From Klebsiella oxytoca (GTDB taxonomy: Bacteria > Pseudomonadota > Gammaproteobacteria > Enterobacterales > Enterobacteriaceae), in the NCBI RefSeq assembly GCF_009707385.1, contig NZ_CP046115.1, forward strand, positions 3,596,001-3,660,000: DNA of 64,000 bases, in the 5' to 3' direction. This document shows positions 1-9,073 of the stretch, in pieces (the first letter of the stretch is position 1; the number at the start of each line of letters is the position of its first letter). The position numbers were made by a program, and so were the translations under genes. Under the pieces are notes generated by a model, which made no database searches, was not told the DNA's origin, and was given only the letters and a program-made list of their open reading frames with translations.

Positions 1-1
1 G

Positions 2-973
2 CAGCAAATGGGGCTGACCCGCGTCATTCTCTCCCGCGAGCTGTCGCTGGATGAAATCGCCGAAATTCGCAGCCAGGTGCCGGAAATGGAGATCGAAATT
101 TTCGTTCACGGCGCGCTGTGCATGGCCTACTCCGGCCGCTGCCTGCTCTCAGGCTATATCAACAAGCGCGACCCGAACCAGGGTACCTGCACCAACGCCT
201 GCCGCTGGGAGTACAACGTCCAGGAAGGCAAAGAAGATGACGTCGGCAATATTGTGCATAAACACGAGCCGATCCCGGTGCAGAACGTGGAACCGACGCT
301 GGGTATCGGCGCGCCGACTGACCAGGTATTTATGATTGAAGAAGCCAAACGTCCGGGCGAATACATGACCGCTTTCGAAGACGAGCACGGCACCTATATC
401 ATGAACTCAAAGGATCTGCGCGCCGTTGCCCACGTTGAGCGTCTGACCCACATGGGCGTTCACTCGCTGAAAATCGAAGGCCGCACTAAATCCCACTACT
501 ACTGTGCGCGAACCGCGCAGGTCTACCGTAAGGCCATTGACGATGCGGCCGCAGGCAAACCGTTCGACGCCACCCTGCTGGATACCCTGGAAAACCTCGC
601 GCACCGCGGCTACACCGAAGGATTTCTGCGTCGCCATACGCACGATGACTACCAGAACTACGAGCACGGCTACTCCGTCTCTGAACGCCAGCAGTTCGTC
701 GGCGAATTTACCGGCGAGCGCAATGGCCAGCTGGCCGCGGTAGCGGTGAAGAACAAATTCTCCGTCGGCGACAGCCTCGAACTGATGACCCCACAGGGCA
801 ACGTTAACTTCATCCTCGAACATATGGAAAACGGCAAAGGCGAAATCATGCCAGTCGCGCCGGGAGACGGTCACACAGTATGGTTGCCTGTCCCGGAGGA
901 TATGGGGCTGCAGTATGCTCTGCTAATGCGTAATTTTACTGGTCAGACGACCAGAAACCCGCATAGTAACTAG
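2..973 (+). CDS. trhP: tRNA 5-hydroxyuridine synthesis protein TrhP (YegQ), 5'-truncated by window edge
   Basis: U32-family peptidase-like protein that works in prephenate-dependent 5-hydroxyuridine formation at tRNA position 34. The frame is open to the window start, so the first in-frame ATG at 8 is internal; the E. coli protein is about 453 residues and roughly 320 C-terminal residues are here. The conserved cysteine cluster of the family (ALCMAYSGRCLLSG, then GTCTNACRW), thought to hold an Fe-S cluster, is present. The C-terminus (MRNFTGQTTRNPHSN) closely matches E. coli YegQ. The next feature is CyaR, the same order as in E. coli. Confidence 0.95.
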   Translation, partial: QQMGLTRVILSRELSLDEIAEIRSQVPEMEIEIFVHGALCMAYSGRCLLSGYINKRDPNQGTCTNACRWEYNVQEGKEDDVGNIVHKHEPIPVQNVEPTLGIGAPTDQVFMIEEAKRPGEYMTAFEDEHGTYIMNSKDLRAVAHVERLTHMGVHSLKIEGRTKSHYYCARTAQVYRKAIDDAAAGKPFDATLLDTLENLAHRGYTEGFLRRHTHDDYQNYEHGYSVSERQQFVGEFTGERNGQLAAVAVKNKFSVGDSLELMTPQGNVNFILEHMENGKGEIMPVAPGDGHTVWLPVPEDMGLQYALLMRNFTGQTTRNPHSN

Positions 974-1007
974 TTAATTTGGGTTATTTTTTCACAATGT
1001 AAAGATA

Positions 1008-1057
1008 TTAGAAACGGATCACATACCGTTTCGTTCAAAGCAGATATCATCCATTTC
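1008..1057 (+). promoter_or_regulatory. cyaR promoter with probable CRP site
   Basis: A CRP-like site has right half TCACA at 1019-1023 and a weaker left half TTAGA at 1008-1012, six bases apart. Its centre is about 42 bases before the predicted RNA start at 1058, the class II activator position. A -10 element TATCAT lies at 1045-1050. CyaR is known to be activated by CRP-cAMP in E. coli; the exact site here is my reading. Confidence 0.6.
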
Positions 1058-1143
1058 GCTGAAAAACATAACCCATAAATGCTAGCTGTACCAGGAACCA
1101 CCTCCTTAGCCTGCGTAATCTCCCTTACGCGGGCTTATTTTTT
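1058..1143 (+). ncRNA. cyaR: CyaR small regulatory RNA
   Basis: Hfq-dependent trans-acting sRNA that in E. coli represses ompX, luxS, nadE and others. The sequence starts GCTGAAAAACATAACCC, includes the conserved CCAGGAACCACCTCC target-pairing region (about 1091-1105), and ends in a hairpin (GCCTGCGTAA..TTACGCGGGC) followed by a T run, a Rho-independent terminator. Length is about 86 nt, as in E. coli. It lies directly downstream of trhP, also as in E. coli. Confidence 0.93.
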
Positions 1144-1217
1144 ATCTATCTCCCGGCCTTTACTTTCTTCATGCGGTACACTTTATGCATCATTGTGCAA
1201 TAAAGGTCCCCCTGATA

Positions 1218-2111
1218 ATGTCCACGTTTCCAGCCAGCTTACTGATTCTTAATGGCAAAGGCGCCAATGAACCGCAGCTACGAGAGGCGGTTAAACTGCT
1301 ACGCGACGAAGGTATCGCTATTCACGTCCGCGTCACCTGGGAAAAGGGCGATGCCGCTCGGTTTATCGATGAAGCCATGGCGCTGAACGTTGAAACGGTG
1401 ATTGCCGGCGGCGGCGATGGCACCATTAATGAAGTGGCTACGGCGCTGGTCGAGCGCGACGGCAAAATGGCGCTGGGGATTTTACCGCTGGGCACGGCAA
1501 ACGACTTCGCGACCAGCGTCGGAATCCCGCAAGATTTAGCCAGCGCGCTGAAGCTGGCCATCGTTGGCCGCGACGTGGCGATAGATATTGCGCGAGTTAA
1601 TGATAAGACCGGTTTTATTAATATGGCTACCGGCGGTTTCGGTACCCGAATTACCACCGAAACGCCGGAAAAACTGAAGGCCGCGCTCGGCGGCGTCTCA
1701 TATTTGATCCACGGCCTGATGCGTATGGATACGCTCAAGCCGGACCGCTGCGAAATCCGCGGCGAGAACTTTCACTGGCAGGGAGATGCGCTGGTCATTG
1801 GAATCGGCAACGGACGTCAGGCCGGGGGCGGCCAACAGCTGTGCCCGGAGGCGTTAATTAATGACGGTTTGCTGCATCTGCGCATTTTCACCGGCGAAGA
1901 GCTGATTCCTGCGCTGTTCAGCACGCTCGCCAATCCGGAAAACTCGCCGAACATTATCGACGGTGTCTCATCGTGGTTTGAGATAACCGCTCCCCACGAG
2001 ATGACCTTTAACCTCGACGGAGAACCGCTAACCGGCAAAACCTTCCGGATGGAGCTCTTACCGGCCGCTCTGCGCTGCCGGCTTCCGCCCGACTGCCCGC
2101 TATTGCGCTGA
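1218..2111 (+). CDS. yegS: YegS-like lipid kinase
   Basis: Diacylglycerol/sphingosine-kinase-fold enzyme; the E. coli and Salmonella proteins phosphorylate lipids such as phosphatidylglycerol in vitro. I chose the ATG at 1218 ([14 protein letters not shown]), which gives 297 residues and matches the E. coli start; an upstream in-frame ATG at 1185 would add an unconserved stretch. The nucleotide-binding motif [14 protein letters not shown] and the [10 protein letters not shown] motif are intact. The C-terminus [17 protein letters not shown] matches E. coli. Confidence 0.93.
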   Translation: MSTFPASLLILNGKGANEPQLREAVKLLRDEGIAIHVRVTWEKGDAARFIDEAMALNVETVIAGGGDGTINEVATALVERDGKMALGILPLGTANDFATSVGIPQDLASALKLAIVGRDVAIDIARVNDKTGFINMATGGFGTRITTETPEKLKAALGGVSYLIHGLMRMDTLKPDRCEIRGENFHWQGDALVIGIGNGRQAGGGQQLCPEALINDGLLHLRIFTGEELIPALFSTLANPENSPNIIDGVSSWFEITAPHEMTFNLDGEPLTGKTFRMELLPAALRCRLPPDCPLLR

Positions 2112-2582
2112 TTAAGCTTCGCAAAATAAAGACGGTGCCCGGCTGGTATACAACAGCCGGGTATGTTCGTTGAGCCGCTGAATATTAAGATAAAACGGCA
2201 CCTGCGGCTGAAGGAAAAACTTCGGCAGGATGCTTTTTACATAGCCCTCCTGCTCTGTCTCACCAATGCTGGCAGAGACGGTTTCCGAGCGCAGGAAGTA
2301 GTTCTGACCATCACGGGTAAAGCTAAACCAGACATTTTGGTTGATGGTGAAGGGTTCCCCCCGCGGCGGCGTGATCTCCCCCCGCACAATCACCAGCCCG
2401 CGATTGCCATCAAATATGTAGCTGAATGAAAGATCGCCCTGGAAACCTGCGTTCAGCAGGCGCATCTCCCCGCTGCACTGAAAATGATTGCGCTGCCAGT
2501 ACTGCCGGGACTTTATTACTGCCGCAGTTAATACGCCGATAAATACGATAGCGATTATCCATTTAATTTCAAACCGGCGCAT
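2112..2582 (-). CDS. FidL-like inner-membrane protein
   Basis: 156-residue protein with one N-terminal membrane segment (residues 7-25, WIIAIVFIGVLTAAVIK) and a periplasmic domain with one cysteine near the start and one near the end. It overlaps the 3' end of the upstream MarT-like regulator gene by 14 bases, so the two are translated together. Organisation and fold resemble FidL, partner of the MarT regulator of Salmonella SPI-3. FidL-type proteins are poorly characterised; a periplasmic partner or modulator of the regulator is inference. Confidence 0.7.
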   Translation of the reverse strand: MRRFEIKWIIAIVFIGVLTAAVIKSRQYWQRNHFQCSGEMRLLNAGFQGDLSFSYIFDGNRGLVIVRGEITPPRGEPFTINQNVWFSFTRDGQNYFLRSETVSASIGETEQEGYVKSILPKFFLQPQVPFYLNIQRLNEHTRLLYTSRAPSLFCEA

Positions 2583-3363
2583 TGGGTGCCTCCTTTATGT
2601 AATATTTGGTGAGGCATTGATTATCACGCCATTGACTAAATTGCTGAAGGCAGCTAATCACGGAGACTCGGGCTTGCCCAGGATAAAGCGTCAAATAAAT
2701 CCACGAGTATTCTCCACATTCAATGTTATTGCGCTTAATAAAACTTACATGACGAGCATGATCAACCACATCATTATTGACAAAGAAATGACATTGTTGC
2801 GAAAATTTAGCGTTAATTGGAGAATAAGTTTGCAAATAAGAGTCGAATTCTGCTTGCCATGCAACAATTCCGCCAACCAGACAGCTCAGTATAACCGCAA
2901 GCCCCCAGAGAAGAGGGCATCGCGGCCTTAACCACTTTTTTGCCGGCACACTCCCCGTAGCGACCACGGCGGGCACAGCGGTCGCAGACTCGGCAACCGA
3001 CGTTTTTTCTTCCGCAGCTGAAGGTGCCTCTGTGACCGTCAATGCTGCATTTAACCTGACGCCAACTCTCGGTACCGTAACAACAATATCTTCCTCAACG
3101 CCCAGCTCCTTAAAAGCCCGGCGCAATAAGGAAATATTCTGGTAAAAACCATTGCTGGTAACCTGAGAGCCATGCTTTATCCACACTTCCTGAAAAAACG
3201 TATCTCGGGGTACAGTATTGCCATCTTGCTGAATAAGTAGCAATAAACAACGGCTTGCCGGTATATTTAACGAAACACTCTTCGTATCATTTGCAATAAG
3301 GATTAAAACGTTACGTTGGGGGATAAATGCAATAGTTCCATTAATCGAATATATTTTTTCCAT
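2569..3363 (-). CDS. MarT/CadC-type membrane-anchored winged-helix regulator
   Basis: 264-residue ToxR-family regulator. The N-terminal OmpR/PhoB-type winged helix covers about residues 1-110 (QEVWIKHGSQVTSNGFYQNISLLRRAF, then VVTVPRVGVRL). A low-complexity Ala/Ser/Val linker follows (about 110-145), then one membrane segment (about 150-168) and a short periplasmic domain with several cysteines. Such proteins bind DNA while anchored in the inner membrane and sense periplasmic signals. It overlaps the FidL-like gene, a MarT-FidL arrangement. The target genes are not evident nearby. Confidence 0.8.
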   Translation of the reverse strand: MEKIYSINGTIAFIPQRNVLILIANDTKSVSLNIPASRCLLLLIQQDGNTVPRDTFFQEVWIKHGSQVTSNGFYQNISLLRRAFKELGVEEDIVVTVPRVGVRLNAALTVTEAPSAAEEKTSVAESATAVPAVVATGSVPAKKWLRPRCPLLWGLAVILSCLVGGIVAWQAEFDSYLQTYSPINAKFSQQCHFFVNNDVVDHARHVSFIKRNNIECGEYSWIYLTLYPGQARVSVISCLQQFSQWRDNQCLTKYYIKEAPNAPV

Positions 3364-3884
3364 CCTGTTTCCTGAGAATAGTAATCATGTAGATTAGCGG
3401 CATGGGTACCATACAATGGATATGAAAATCCTCTATAAAGTCGACAGCATCTTAGGATTATTCGCAGGCGAGTTTACTCTATTACTGACAGGAACTGGAG
3501 GTTTGAGACACCATTTTTCCTTGCGATTAGCAAGGTTTAAGCGAGTTTATAAAATTGATTACGTCGAAAATCAACTAAAAAACAGTCGATTATATCAATT
3601 TAAATGATAAGAATGGATTATACTTTCAGTTAAAACAATAAACACAACACATATTTTCATATTAGACCCAAACACCACTTTTACATTAATAGACGATATT
3701 TCTAACTATAAATACATTTCATTTCAATATCTTATATAAAAAAAGCGCCTTTTCCGATAATGGATACGCGATAAAGATGGGGGCAACTCGGGATCTCGCC
3801 TCACCCCACGCTGAGAAAGCTTAGGGTGGGAAGCTGGAGCAGATAGCAAGAGCAGCATGGCTCCTGAAAGCAGTATCGGGATGG
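3364..3884. other. AT-rich intergenic region upstream of the MarT-like gene
   Basis: About 520 bases between the regulator start and the region beyond the HAD gene. Composition from about 3540 to 3750 is clearly AT-rich against the GC-rich surroundings. A 63-codon ORF at 3416-3607 has no recognisable domain or convincing ribosome site and is not called. The likely content is the regulator promoter and H-NS-type silencing sequence, which is inference. Confidence 0.5.
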
Positions 3885-3955
3885 TGAAAAAAGGAGCGTG
3901 GGCGCAGAGAAGAGATTAACCGACCGTGTACATCCCAGAATTTCCTGCGCCCACG
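3885..3955 (-). terminator. Long-loop hairpin with T run downstream of the HAD gene
   Basis: An 11-base perfect inverted repeat (CGTGGGCGCAG at 3897-3907, CTGCGCCCACG at 3945-3955) encloses a 37-base loop. Read leftward, the stem is followed within a few bases by a T-rich run (CTCCTTTTTT). It sits just past the HAD stop codon. A terminator is the simplest reading, but the loop is unusually long and a small structured RNA cannot be excluded. Confidence 0.45.
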
Positions 3956-3965
3956 AAATAGTGAC

Positions 3966-4628
3966 TTATTCGACCGCTTCGGCCTCGGCAGAGAGGGCTT
4001 CCAGCAGTTCAGGCAGAGTCCGATAGCGTCCCGCAGCAGCCTGAAAGCGCCCATTCTGGCTATCTTCGGCAATAACCATCGTGGGAATACCCGCCGCCTG
4101 CGCCGCGCTAAAACCGTTGTAACTGTCCTCAATAACCAGGCACTGGCTGGCGTCGAGACGCAGCTTACGTAACGTCGTCAAATACACTGCCGGATGCGGC
4201 TTGCCATGCGCCTCGTCATCCGCGCTGGAGATAACGTCAAAGTAGTGCCAAAGCGAGAGCTTATTCAGTACGGCGGAGATAACCTGGTGGGACGATGAAG
4301 TGGCAAGGGCAATCTTATAGCCTGCATGACGAAAATAGCCTAACGCCTCATGTACGCCGCGCATCGGTTCACCTTGAGCGGTAATCAGGCCGGTGATGCG
4401 CTGTAATATGGCGTCTTCCAGACTCTGCGGAGCAAGATCGAGCCGGCAATAGTGACGCCAGGTTCGGGCTATTTCATCGAGGCGTTTGCCTTTGGTCAGG
4501 GCTTCACACTCATCGACGCTCACCGTAGCTCCCCACTGCGCAAGAGCTGCGATTTGCGCCTGCCGCCACAGGGTTTCGGAGTCAATAATTACGCCATCCA
4601 TGTCAAAAATAACTGCCTGAATACTCAT
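3966..4628 (-). CDS. HAD-superfamily (subfamily IA) sugar-phosphate phosphatase-like protein
   Basis: About 220 residues. Motif I is FDMDGVIIDSE near the start (nucleophile Asp in DMDG), motif II is LATSSS, and motifs III/IV are KPHPAVYL and VIEDSYNGFSAA. This is the beta-phosphoglucomutase/YniC-like phosphatase family. I chose the second of two adjacent ATGs (4628) because GAGG lies at proper spacing from it. It is 50 bases downstream of dalT on the same strand, so it may be the last gene of the dal operon and could clear pentitol or pentulose phosphates; that role is inference. Confidence 0.85.
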   Translation of the reverse strand: MSIQAVIFDMDGVIIDSETLWRQAQIAALAQWGATVSVDECEALTKGKRLDEIARTWRHYCRLDLAPQSLEDAILQRITGLITAQGEPMRGVHEALGYFRHAGYKIALATSSSHQVISAVLNKLSLWHYFDVISSADDEAHGKPHPAVYLTTLRKLRLDASQCLVIEDSYNGFSAAQAAGIPTMVIAEDSQNGRFQAAAGRYRTLPELLEALSAEAEAVE

Positions 4629-4678
4629 CATCCACCTCATTAAGGCTGGCATGCATCATCCATACCAGCCGCATCACC

Positions 4679-5956
4679 TTAAGAGAACTCAACCTGCTCG
4701 TTGGCGGGCGTTTCCGTGTGGCTAAACCCCGGCTGCTCAACGCGGATATACGCGCAGAGGAAAAAGGCCGCCACGTACAGCGCGGTATAGGCGATGACCA
4801 CGCCGATGGTGCTGAAGAACGGTAGCAAAATCACCGCAATCGCCGGCGCAAGAAAGTTCGACATCCCCGCCGACAGGTTATAGACCGAAATCGCCGCACC
4901 TTTATGCTTCGGCTCCAGCGCCGGGAAAACGGCCGCCAGCGGAACGAACGCGGCAACAAAAATACCCAATGCAATCGCCGGGATAAGCGCCATGGCAAAG
5001 TTATGGCCGAAATGCTGAGGAATGTAGTAAAACGCCAGGCTGGAGAGCGCCATACCGATGCAGCCGAACCAGCGCACGACCTTCATCCAGCCCAGTTTCT
5101 CGCCCAAAATGCCCCACAGCACGTTAGAGAAAATGGTGGTGAAGAAGAAGACCGCCCACACCTGTAGCCATTCCGACGTGGTAAAGCCCAGCTCATCGAC
5201 AAACATCATCGGCATGATTACCGCAAAACCAAACAGCGACAGGGTATTGATAATCCTTACCATGCTCGACAGCAGAATATTGCGATTGCTGTAGAGCAGC
5301 GTCGCCGCGCGTCCCAGCTCGGAGAATTTTTCACGGGTGGTGAGATTCTGCATATGGCGTGGAGTTTGAATATGACGCAGAGAGGCCAGCGCAATAATAC
5401 CGCCGGTCACGCAGAAAGCCAGCGCCAGCCACAGGGTACCCATTTCACCAATGTGCGGGATGGTGAAGCTCGGAATATAGCTGCCGAACACGCCGATACC
5501 CACTGAGTAAACCGCCCAGAACCAGCCCAGCGCGGAGCTGGCGTTATCGCTTTTCACGTTGTGGATAATGGCGACGATAAACGAGTAGAGGAACAGCGGA
5601 TACGCGAAGCCGCGGATACCGTAGAAAATTAAGATCAGCGCATAGTTGGCATGGCCGAGGCCGAAGACAAGGAACAGCACGTGGAACACACACCACAGTA
5701 CGAAGCCGATCATCATGGTTTTAAGCGGAGTAATAATTTCCGCCACCACGCCCGAAATCCATGCCGACAGCGCGGCGGCCAGACCGTACAGGGTGAAGGC
5801 AAACGACGCCTGCGCCGGAGAGAACCCCAGCTCTTTGATATAGTGCGACAGAAACGCCAGTTCAAAACCGTCGCCGGTCATAAACACGGCGATGGCGATG
5901 TATCCCCAGAGCAGGTTCAGGGGTAAACCGAGCCACTGTTTATTATTGATGGACAT
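4679..5956 (-). CDS. dalT: D-arabinitol transporter DalT (MFS)
   Basis: 425-residue major facilitator superfamily proton symporter with about 12 hydrophobic segments, predicted to import D-arabinitol through the inner membrane. By eye about nine in ten residues match the RbtT-type protein encoded at 13766-15049, and the two genes point outward from the cluster. Assignment to arabinitol rather than ribitol rests on linkage to dalK and dalD (70 bases downstream of dalK, same strand). This matches the Klebsiella dalDKT layout. Confidence 0.9.
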   Translation of the reverse strand: MSINNKQWLGLPLNLLWGYIAIAVFMTGDGFELAFLSHYIKELGFSPAQASFAFTLYGLAAALSAWISGVVAEIITPLKTMMIGFVLWCVFHVLFLVFGLGHANYALILIFYGIRGFAYPLFLYSFIVAIIHNVKSDNASSALGWFWAVYSVGIGVFGSYIPSFTIPHIGEMGTLWLALAFCVTGGIIALASLRHIQTPRHMQNLTTREKFSELGRAATLLYSNRNILLSSMVRIINTLSLFGFAVIMPMMFVDELGFTTSEWLQVWAVFFFTTIFSNVLWGILGEKLGWMKVVRWFGCIGMALSSLAFYYIPQHFGHNFAMALIPAIALGIFVAAFVPLAAVFPALEPKHKGAAISVYNLSAGMSNFLAPAIAVILLPFFSTIGVVIAYTALYVAAFFLCAYIRVEQPGFSHTETPANEQVEFS

Positions 5957-6026
5957 AATGACCTCGTTTTCAGGGTACAGGGTGGCCGCTCCGCGGTTTT
6001 CATCGAAGCGGCTATCGTTATTAAAA

Positions 6027-7496
6027 TTAATGCTGCCGATAGTTCAGATCGTTTAAATACAAGGCATTAAACTGCGCGTAGCGTTGCATCAGGGTTTGAT
6101 GGCGTAGCGGATCCGCGCGCCAGGTCTGCCATACCTCCGGTTTTTCACACACTGCCGCAACCGGTTTACCTGCCGCCAGGCAGGCCAGCCGCGCCGCGCC
6201 CAGCGCGCCGCCCGTCTCTCCGCCTTTGTGGGTCACCACCGGCATGTCGAGAATATCGGCCAGCAGCTGCGCCCAGAACGGACTGCGGGCGCCGCCGCCA
6301 ACCAGCGAGCATTGCTCGATCTGCGTGCCGGTCTCTTTCAATACCCGCAGGCCATCGTTGATACCGAAGCTCACCCCTTCCAGTACCGCATAGCCGAGCT
6401 GAGCGCGCAGGCTGGAGTGGGTCATTCCCCAGAACATACCGCGCGCGTCAGGATCGTTATGCGGGGTACGTTCACCGGAGAGATAGGGCAAGAAAAACGG
6501 CGCATGGGCTTTCTCTTCCTCGCTAAGCTCAGCAATCTCCTCCAGCAGCGCCACTTCGGTAGTGCCGGTCAGGCGGCAGAACCACTGTAAACAGCTGGCG
6601 GCGCTGAGCATCACGCTCATCTGATGCCACAGATTTGGCAGCACGTGGCAAAACGCGTGCACCGCCGACTGCGGAGCCGGACGATAGGCGTCGGTCACCA
6701 CAAACAGCACGCCGGAGGTACCGAGCGAAATAAACGCATCCCCCGGCGAGACCGCGCCGACGCCGATAGCGCTGACCGCGTTATCACCACCGCCGCCGGC
6801 GACTACCACCGAAGCGTTAAGCCCCCAGCGCTCGGCCACCTGCGGATCGAGCGTTGCGGAAACTTCGCAGCCCTCAACCAGCGACGGCATATGGCTGCGC
6901 GACAGACCGCATTTATCCAGCAGCGAATCAGACCAGTCGCGCTTCGCCACGTCCAGCCACAGCGTTCCGGCGGCATCCGACATATCGGAGACTTTCTTCC
7001 CGGTCATCCGGTAGCGCAGATAATCCTTCGGCAGCAGCACCGTAGCGGTGCGCTGAAAGTTTTGCGGCTCGTGACGGCGCACCCACAGCAGCTTCGGTGC
7101 GGTAAAGCCCGGCATCGCCAGATTTCCTGCCACCTGATGCAGCTCCGGCGCCATATCCTCCAGCTCGTCGCACTCCCCGGCGCAGCGGGTGTCATTCCAC
7201 AGGATTGCCGGACGAATCACCTCCCCGGCCGCATCCAGCAGAACCGCGCCGTGCATCTGCCCGGAAAGGCCAATGGCTTTGATTGCCGGCCAGTGCTGCG
7301 CGCATTTTTCCCGCAGCGTGGTCATCAGATACTCCGTCGCCTCCCACCACGATTGCGGTGATTGTTCTGACCAGTGCGGATGGGGCCGCTGAATACTGAG
7401 CGGCGCGCTATGGCTGGCGATAACCTCATTGTTCTCATCAATGACCAGCGCTTTTACTTCCGATGTGCCGAGATCGATACCCAGATACATAGCCAC
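6027..7496 (-). CDS. dalK: D-xylulose kinase DalK
   Basis: 489-residue FGGY carbohydrate kinase that converts D-xylulose, the product of DalD, to D-xylulose 5-phosphate for the pentose phosphate pathway. The N-terminal actin-fold phosphate motif LGIDLGTSEVKALVID, the substrate-side LSGQMHGAVLLD, and the C-terminal GGGARSPFWAQLLADIL motif are intact. Length is typical of XylB-type xylulokinases. It starts 3 bases after dalD ends, so translation is probably coupled. A general xylulokinase role also fits. Confidence 0.92.
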   Translation of the reverse strand: MAMYLGIDLGTSEVKALVIDENNEVIASHSAPLSIQRPHPHWSEQSPQSWWEATEYLMTTLREKCAQHWPAIKAIGLSGQMHGAVLLDAAGEVIRPAILWNDTRCAGECDELEDMAPELHQVAGNLAMPGFTAPKLLWVRRHEPQNFQRTATVLLPKDYLRYRMTGKKVSDMSDAAGTLWLDVAKRDWSDSLLDKCGLSRSHMPSLVEGCEVSATLDPQVAERWGLNASVVVAGGGGDNAVSAIGVGAVSPGDAFISLGTSGVLFVVTDAYRPAPQSAVHAFCHVLPNLWHQMSVMLSAASCLQWFCRLTGTTEVALLEEIAELSEEEKAHAPFFLPYLSGERTPHNDPDARGMFWGMTHSSLRAQLGYAVLEGVSFGINDGLRVLKETGTQIEQCSLVGGGARSPFWAQLLADILDMPVVTHKGGETGGALGAARLACLAAGKPVAAVCEKPEVWQTWRADPLRHQTLMQRYAQFNALYLNDLNYRQH

Positions 7497-7499
7497 CTC

Positions 7500-8867
7500 T
7501 TATTTAATCAGCGCGTAAACTGCGGCGACCTTCTCGCGCATCAGCGCCAGGAAGTCAGCGTTGTCGGCAAGTGTGCCAAACAGGGCTTTATCGCGGGCGT
7601 AAAGCGCCACCGGATCGCTGGATTCAAACATTTCATGTACCGCCTGAGCGTCGAGGATGCCGTCCTGATACTGATACGGCAGGGTTCCCTTGTGCCACTG
7701 CTCCATAAAGACGAAGAACAGCGCGGGCAGCATGGCGGTCGCTTGCGGGCGGACGCCGCGCTGGTAGCACTCCTGCAGGGTTGGCGCGATCATTGCCGGA
7801 ATCTTTGAGAAACCATCGGCGGCAACGCGCTGGTTGGTGTCCTGGATATACGGGTTGGTAAAGCGCTTGAGCACCACGTCGCGATAGGTCGGCAGATCAA
7901 TGCCGTTATCGCCGAGGCACGGAATAACGTCTTCCGTAACGTAGCGGTCGGCAATGGCGTAGATAAAATCGGTCAGCGTACTTTCATGAATATACTGCTG
8001 GCCAATTAACGTCCCCGCCCACGCAATGCAGCTATGCGAAGAGTTCAGGATGCGGATTTTGGCCTCTTCATAAGGGATAACCGACTCAACCATCTCCACG
8101 CCAACCGCTTCCAGATTCGGCCGTTCGTCGCGGAACTTATTTTCCACCACCCACTGGATAAAGGTCTCACCCATCACCGGCGCTTTATCATCAATGCCGG
8201 TTTGCGCTTTGATACGTGCCGGCAGATCGGCCGCCGGACGCGGAGTGATGCGGTCCACCATGGTGTTCGGACAGGTGGTATTGGCGGCCATCCAGTCAAT
8301 CACCGCCTGTTTGCCGGTTAGCTGCAGGAACTCAACCATACCGTCGTGGAAGCGCTCGCCGTTATGCCGCACGTTATCGCAGTTCAGCAGGGTCAGCGGC
8401 CCTGCGTTGTCCGCCATGCGTTTTTCCAGAATTCGCGCGATGGTGCCGTAAATGGTTTTGCACTCTCCTTGCAGGTCGGCCTGCAAATCGGGGTTACTGG
8501 TTTCCAGCTTATGGCTGGTATTCAGGTAGTAACCCCCTTCCGTTACGGTGAAAGCGATAACTTTGGTCTGCGGGTTTGCCCCTTCGTTAATCAGCGGCTG
8601 CAGCCCCGCCTGCCACGGCAGCAGTTTCTGGATAGAGGTAATTTCTTCATATTCGCGCTCCCCTTCCGGGCTGACGGTTTCCAGTACGTAGCGCCCACCC
8701 TGCGCCGCCAGCGCCTGCACCACCTGCTCGGCGTCGTTACGGATATTCCCCGCCGCGATGTGCCAGCGCCGATCTCCGGAAGCAATCAGACGATGCAGAT
8801 ACCACGCCTGATGCGCGCGATGAAAAGAACCCAGACCAATGTGAAGCCATGTGAATTGATTGTTCAT
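7500..8867 (-). CDS. dalD: D-arabinitol 4-dehydrogenase DalD
   Basis: 455-residue polyol-specific long-chain dehydrogenase (mannitol dehydrogenase family) that oxidises D-arabinitol to D-xylulose with NAD+. The N-terminus [19 protein letters not shown] is the family's Rossmann start, and the C-terminal catalytic region carries the NSSHSC segment after RILN. A good ribosome site (AGGAGAGC) precedes ATG 8867. It is the first gene of dalDKT; the regulator dalR is divergent 206 bases away. Confidence 0.93.
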   Translation of the reverse strand: MNNQFTWLHIGLGSFHRAHQAWYLHRLIASGDRRWHIAAGNIRNDAEQVVQALAAQGGRYVLETVSPEGEREYEEITSIQKLLPWQAGLQPLINEGANPQTKVIAFTVTEGGYYLNTSHKLETSNPDLQADLQGECKTIYGTIARILEKRMADNAGPLTLLNCDNVRHNGERFHDGMVEFLQLTGKQAVIDWMAANTTCPNTMVDRITPRPAADLPARIKAQTGIDDKAPVMGETFIQWVVENKFRDERPNLEAVGVEMVESVIPYEEAKIRILNSSHSCIAWAGTLIGQQYIHESTLTDFIYAIADRYVTEDVIPCLGDNGIDLPTYRDVVLKRFTNPYIQDTNQRVAADGFSKIPAMIAPTLQECYQRGVRPQATAMLPALFFVFMEQWHKGTLPYQYQDGILDAQAVHEMFESSDPVALYARDKALFGTLADNADFLALMREKVAAVYALIK

Positions 8868-8880
8868 GTTCTGCTCTCCT

Positions 8881-9000
8881 TGAATTGATGGTCACACTGT
8901 AATTGATCATTTGACCCAATTAAGAGCCATAGATCACAAAAGAACAATTACCCAATTAAATTACAAATGACCAATAAAGAGCAAAAGCTTGCCAGTTTTA
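8881..9000. promoter_or_regulatory. dalD/dalR divergent control region with inverted and direct repeats
   Basis: The intergenic region holds a near-perfect 12-base inverted repeat (ATTGATCATTTG at 8902-8913, CAAATGACCAAT at 8964-8975) and two direct copies of ACCCAATTAA (8914-8923 and 8950-8959). These flank a TCACA box at 8934-8938. The symmetry fits binding sites for the multimeric SorC-type regulator DalR between its own gene and dalD; this is inferred from position and symmetry. Confidence 0.5.
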
Positions 9001-9073
9001 CCGGCCACCGCCAGAATGCGGGTATTCGCCGTGCGAAACTCTCGCCACGGCCAGCAACTTAGGGCAGGAAACC

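Noticed and set aside
3416..3607. 63-codon ORF in the AT-rich gap
   Set aside because: No recognisable family or ribosome site; short open frames are expected in such DNA.
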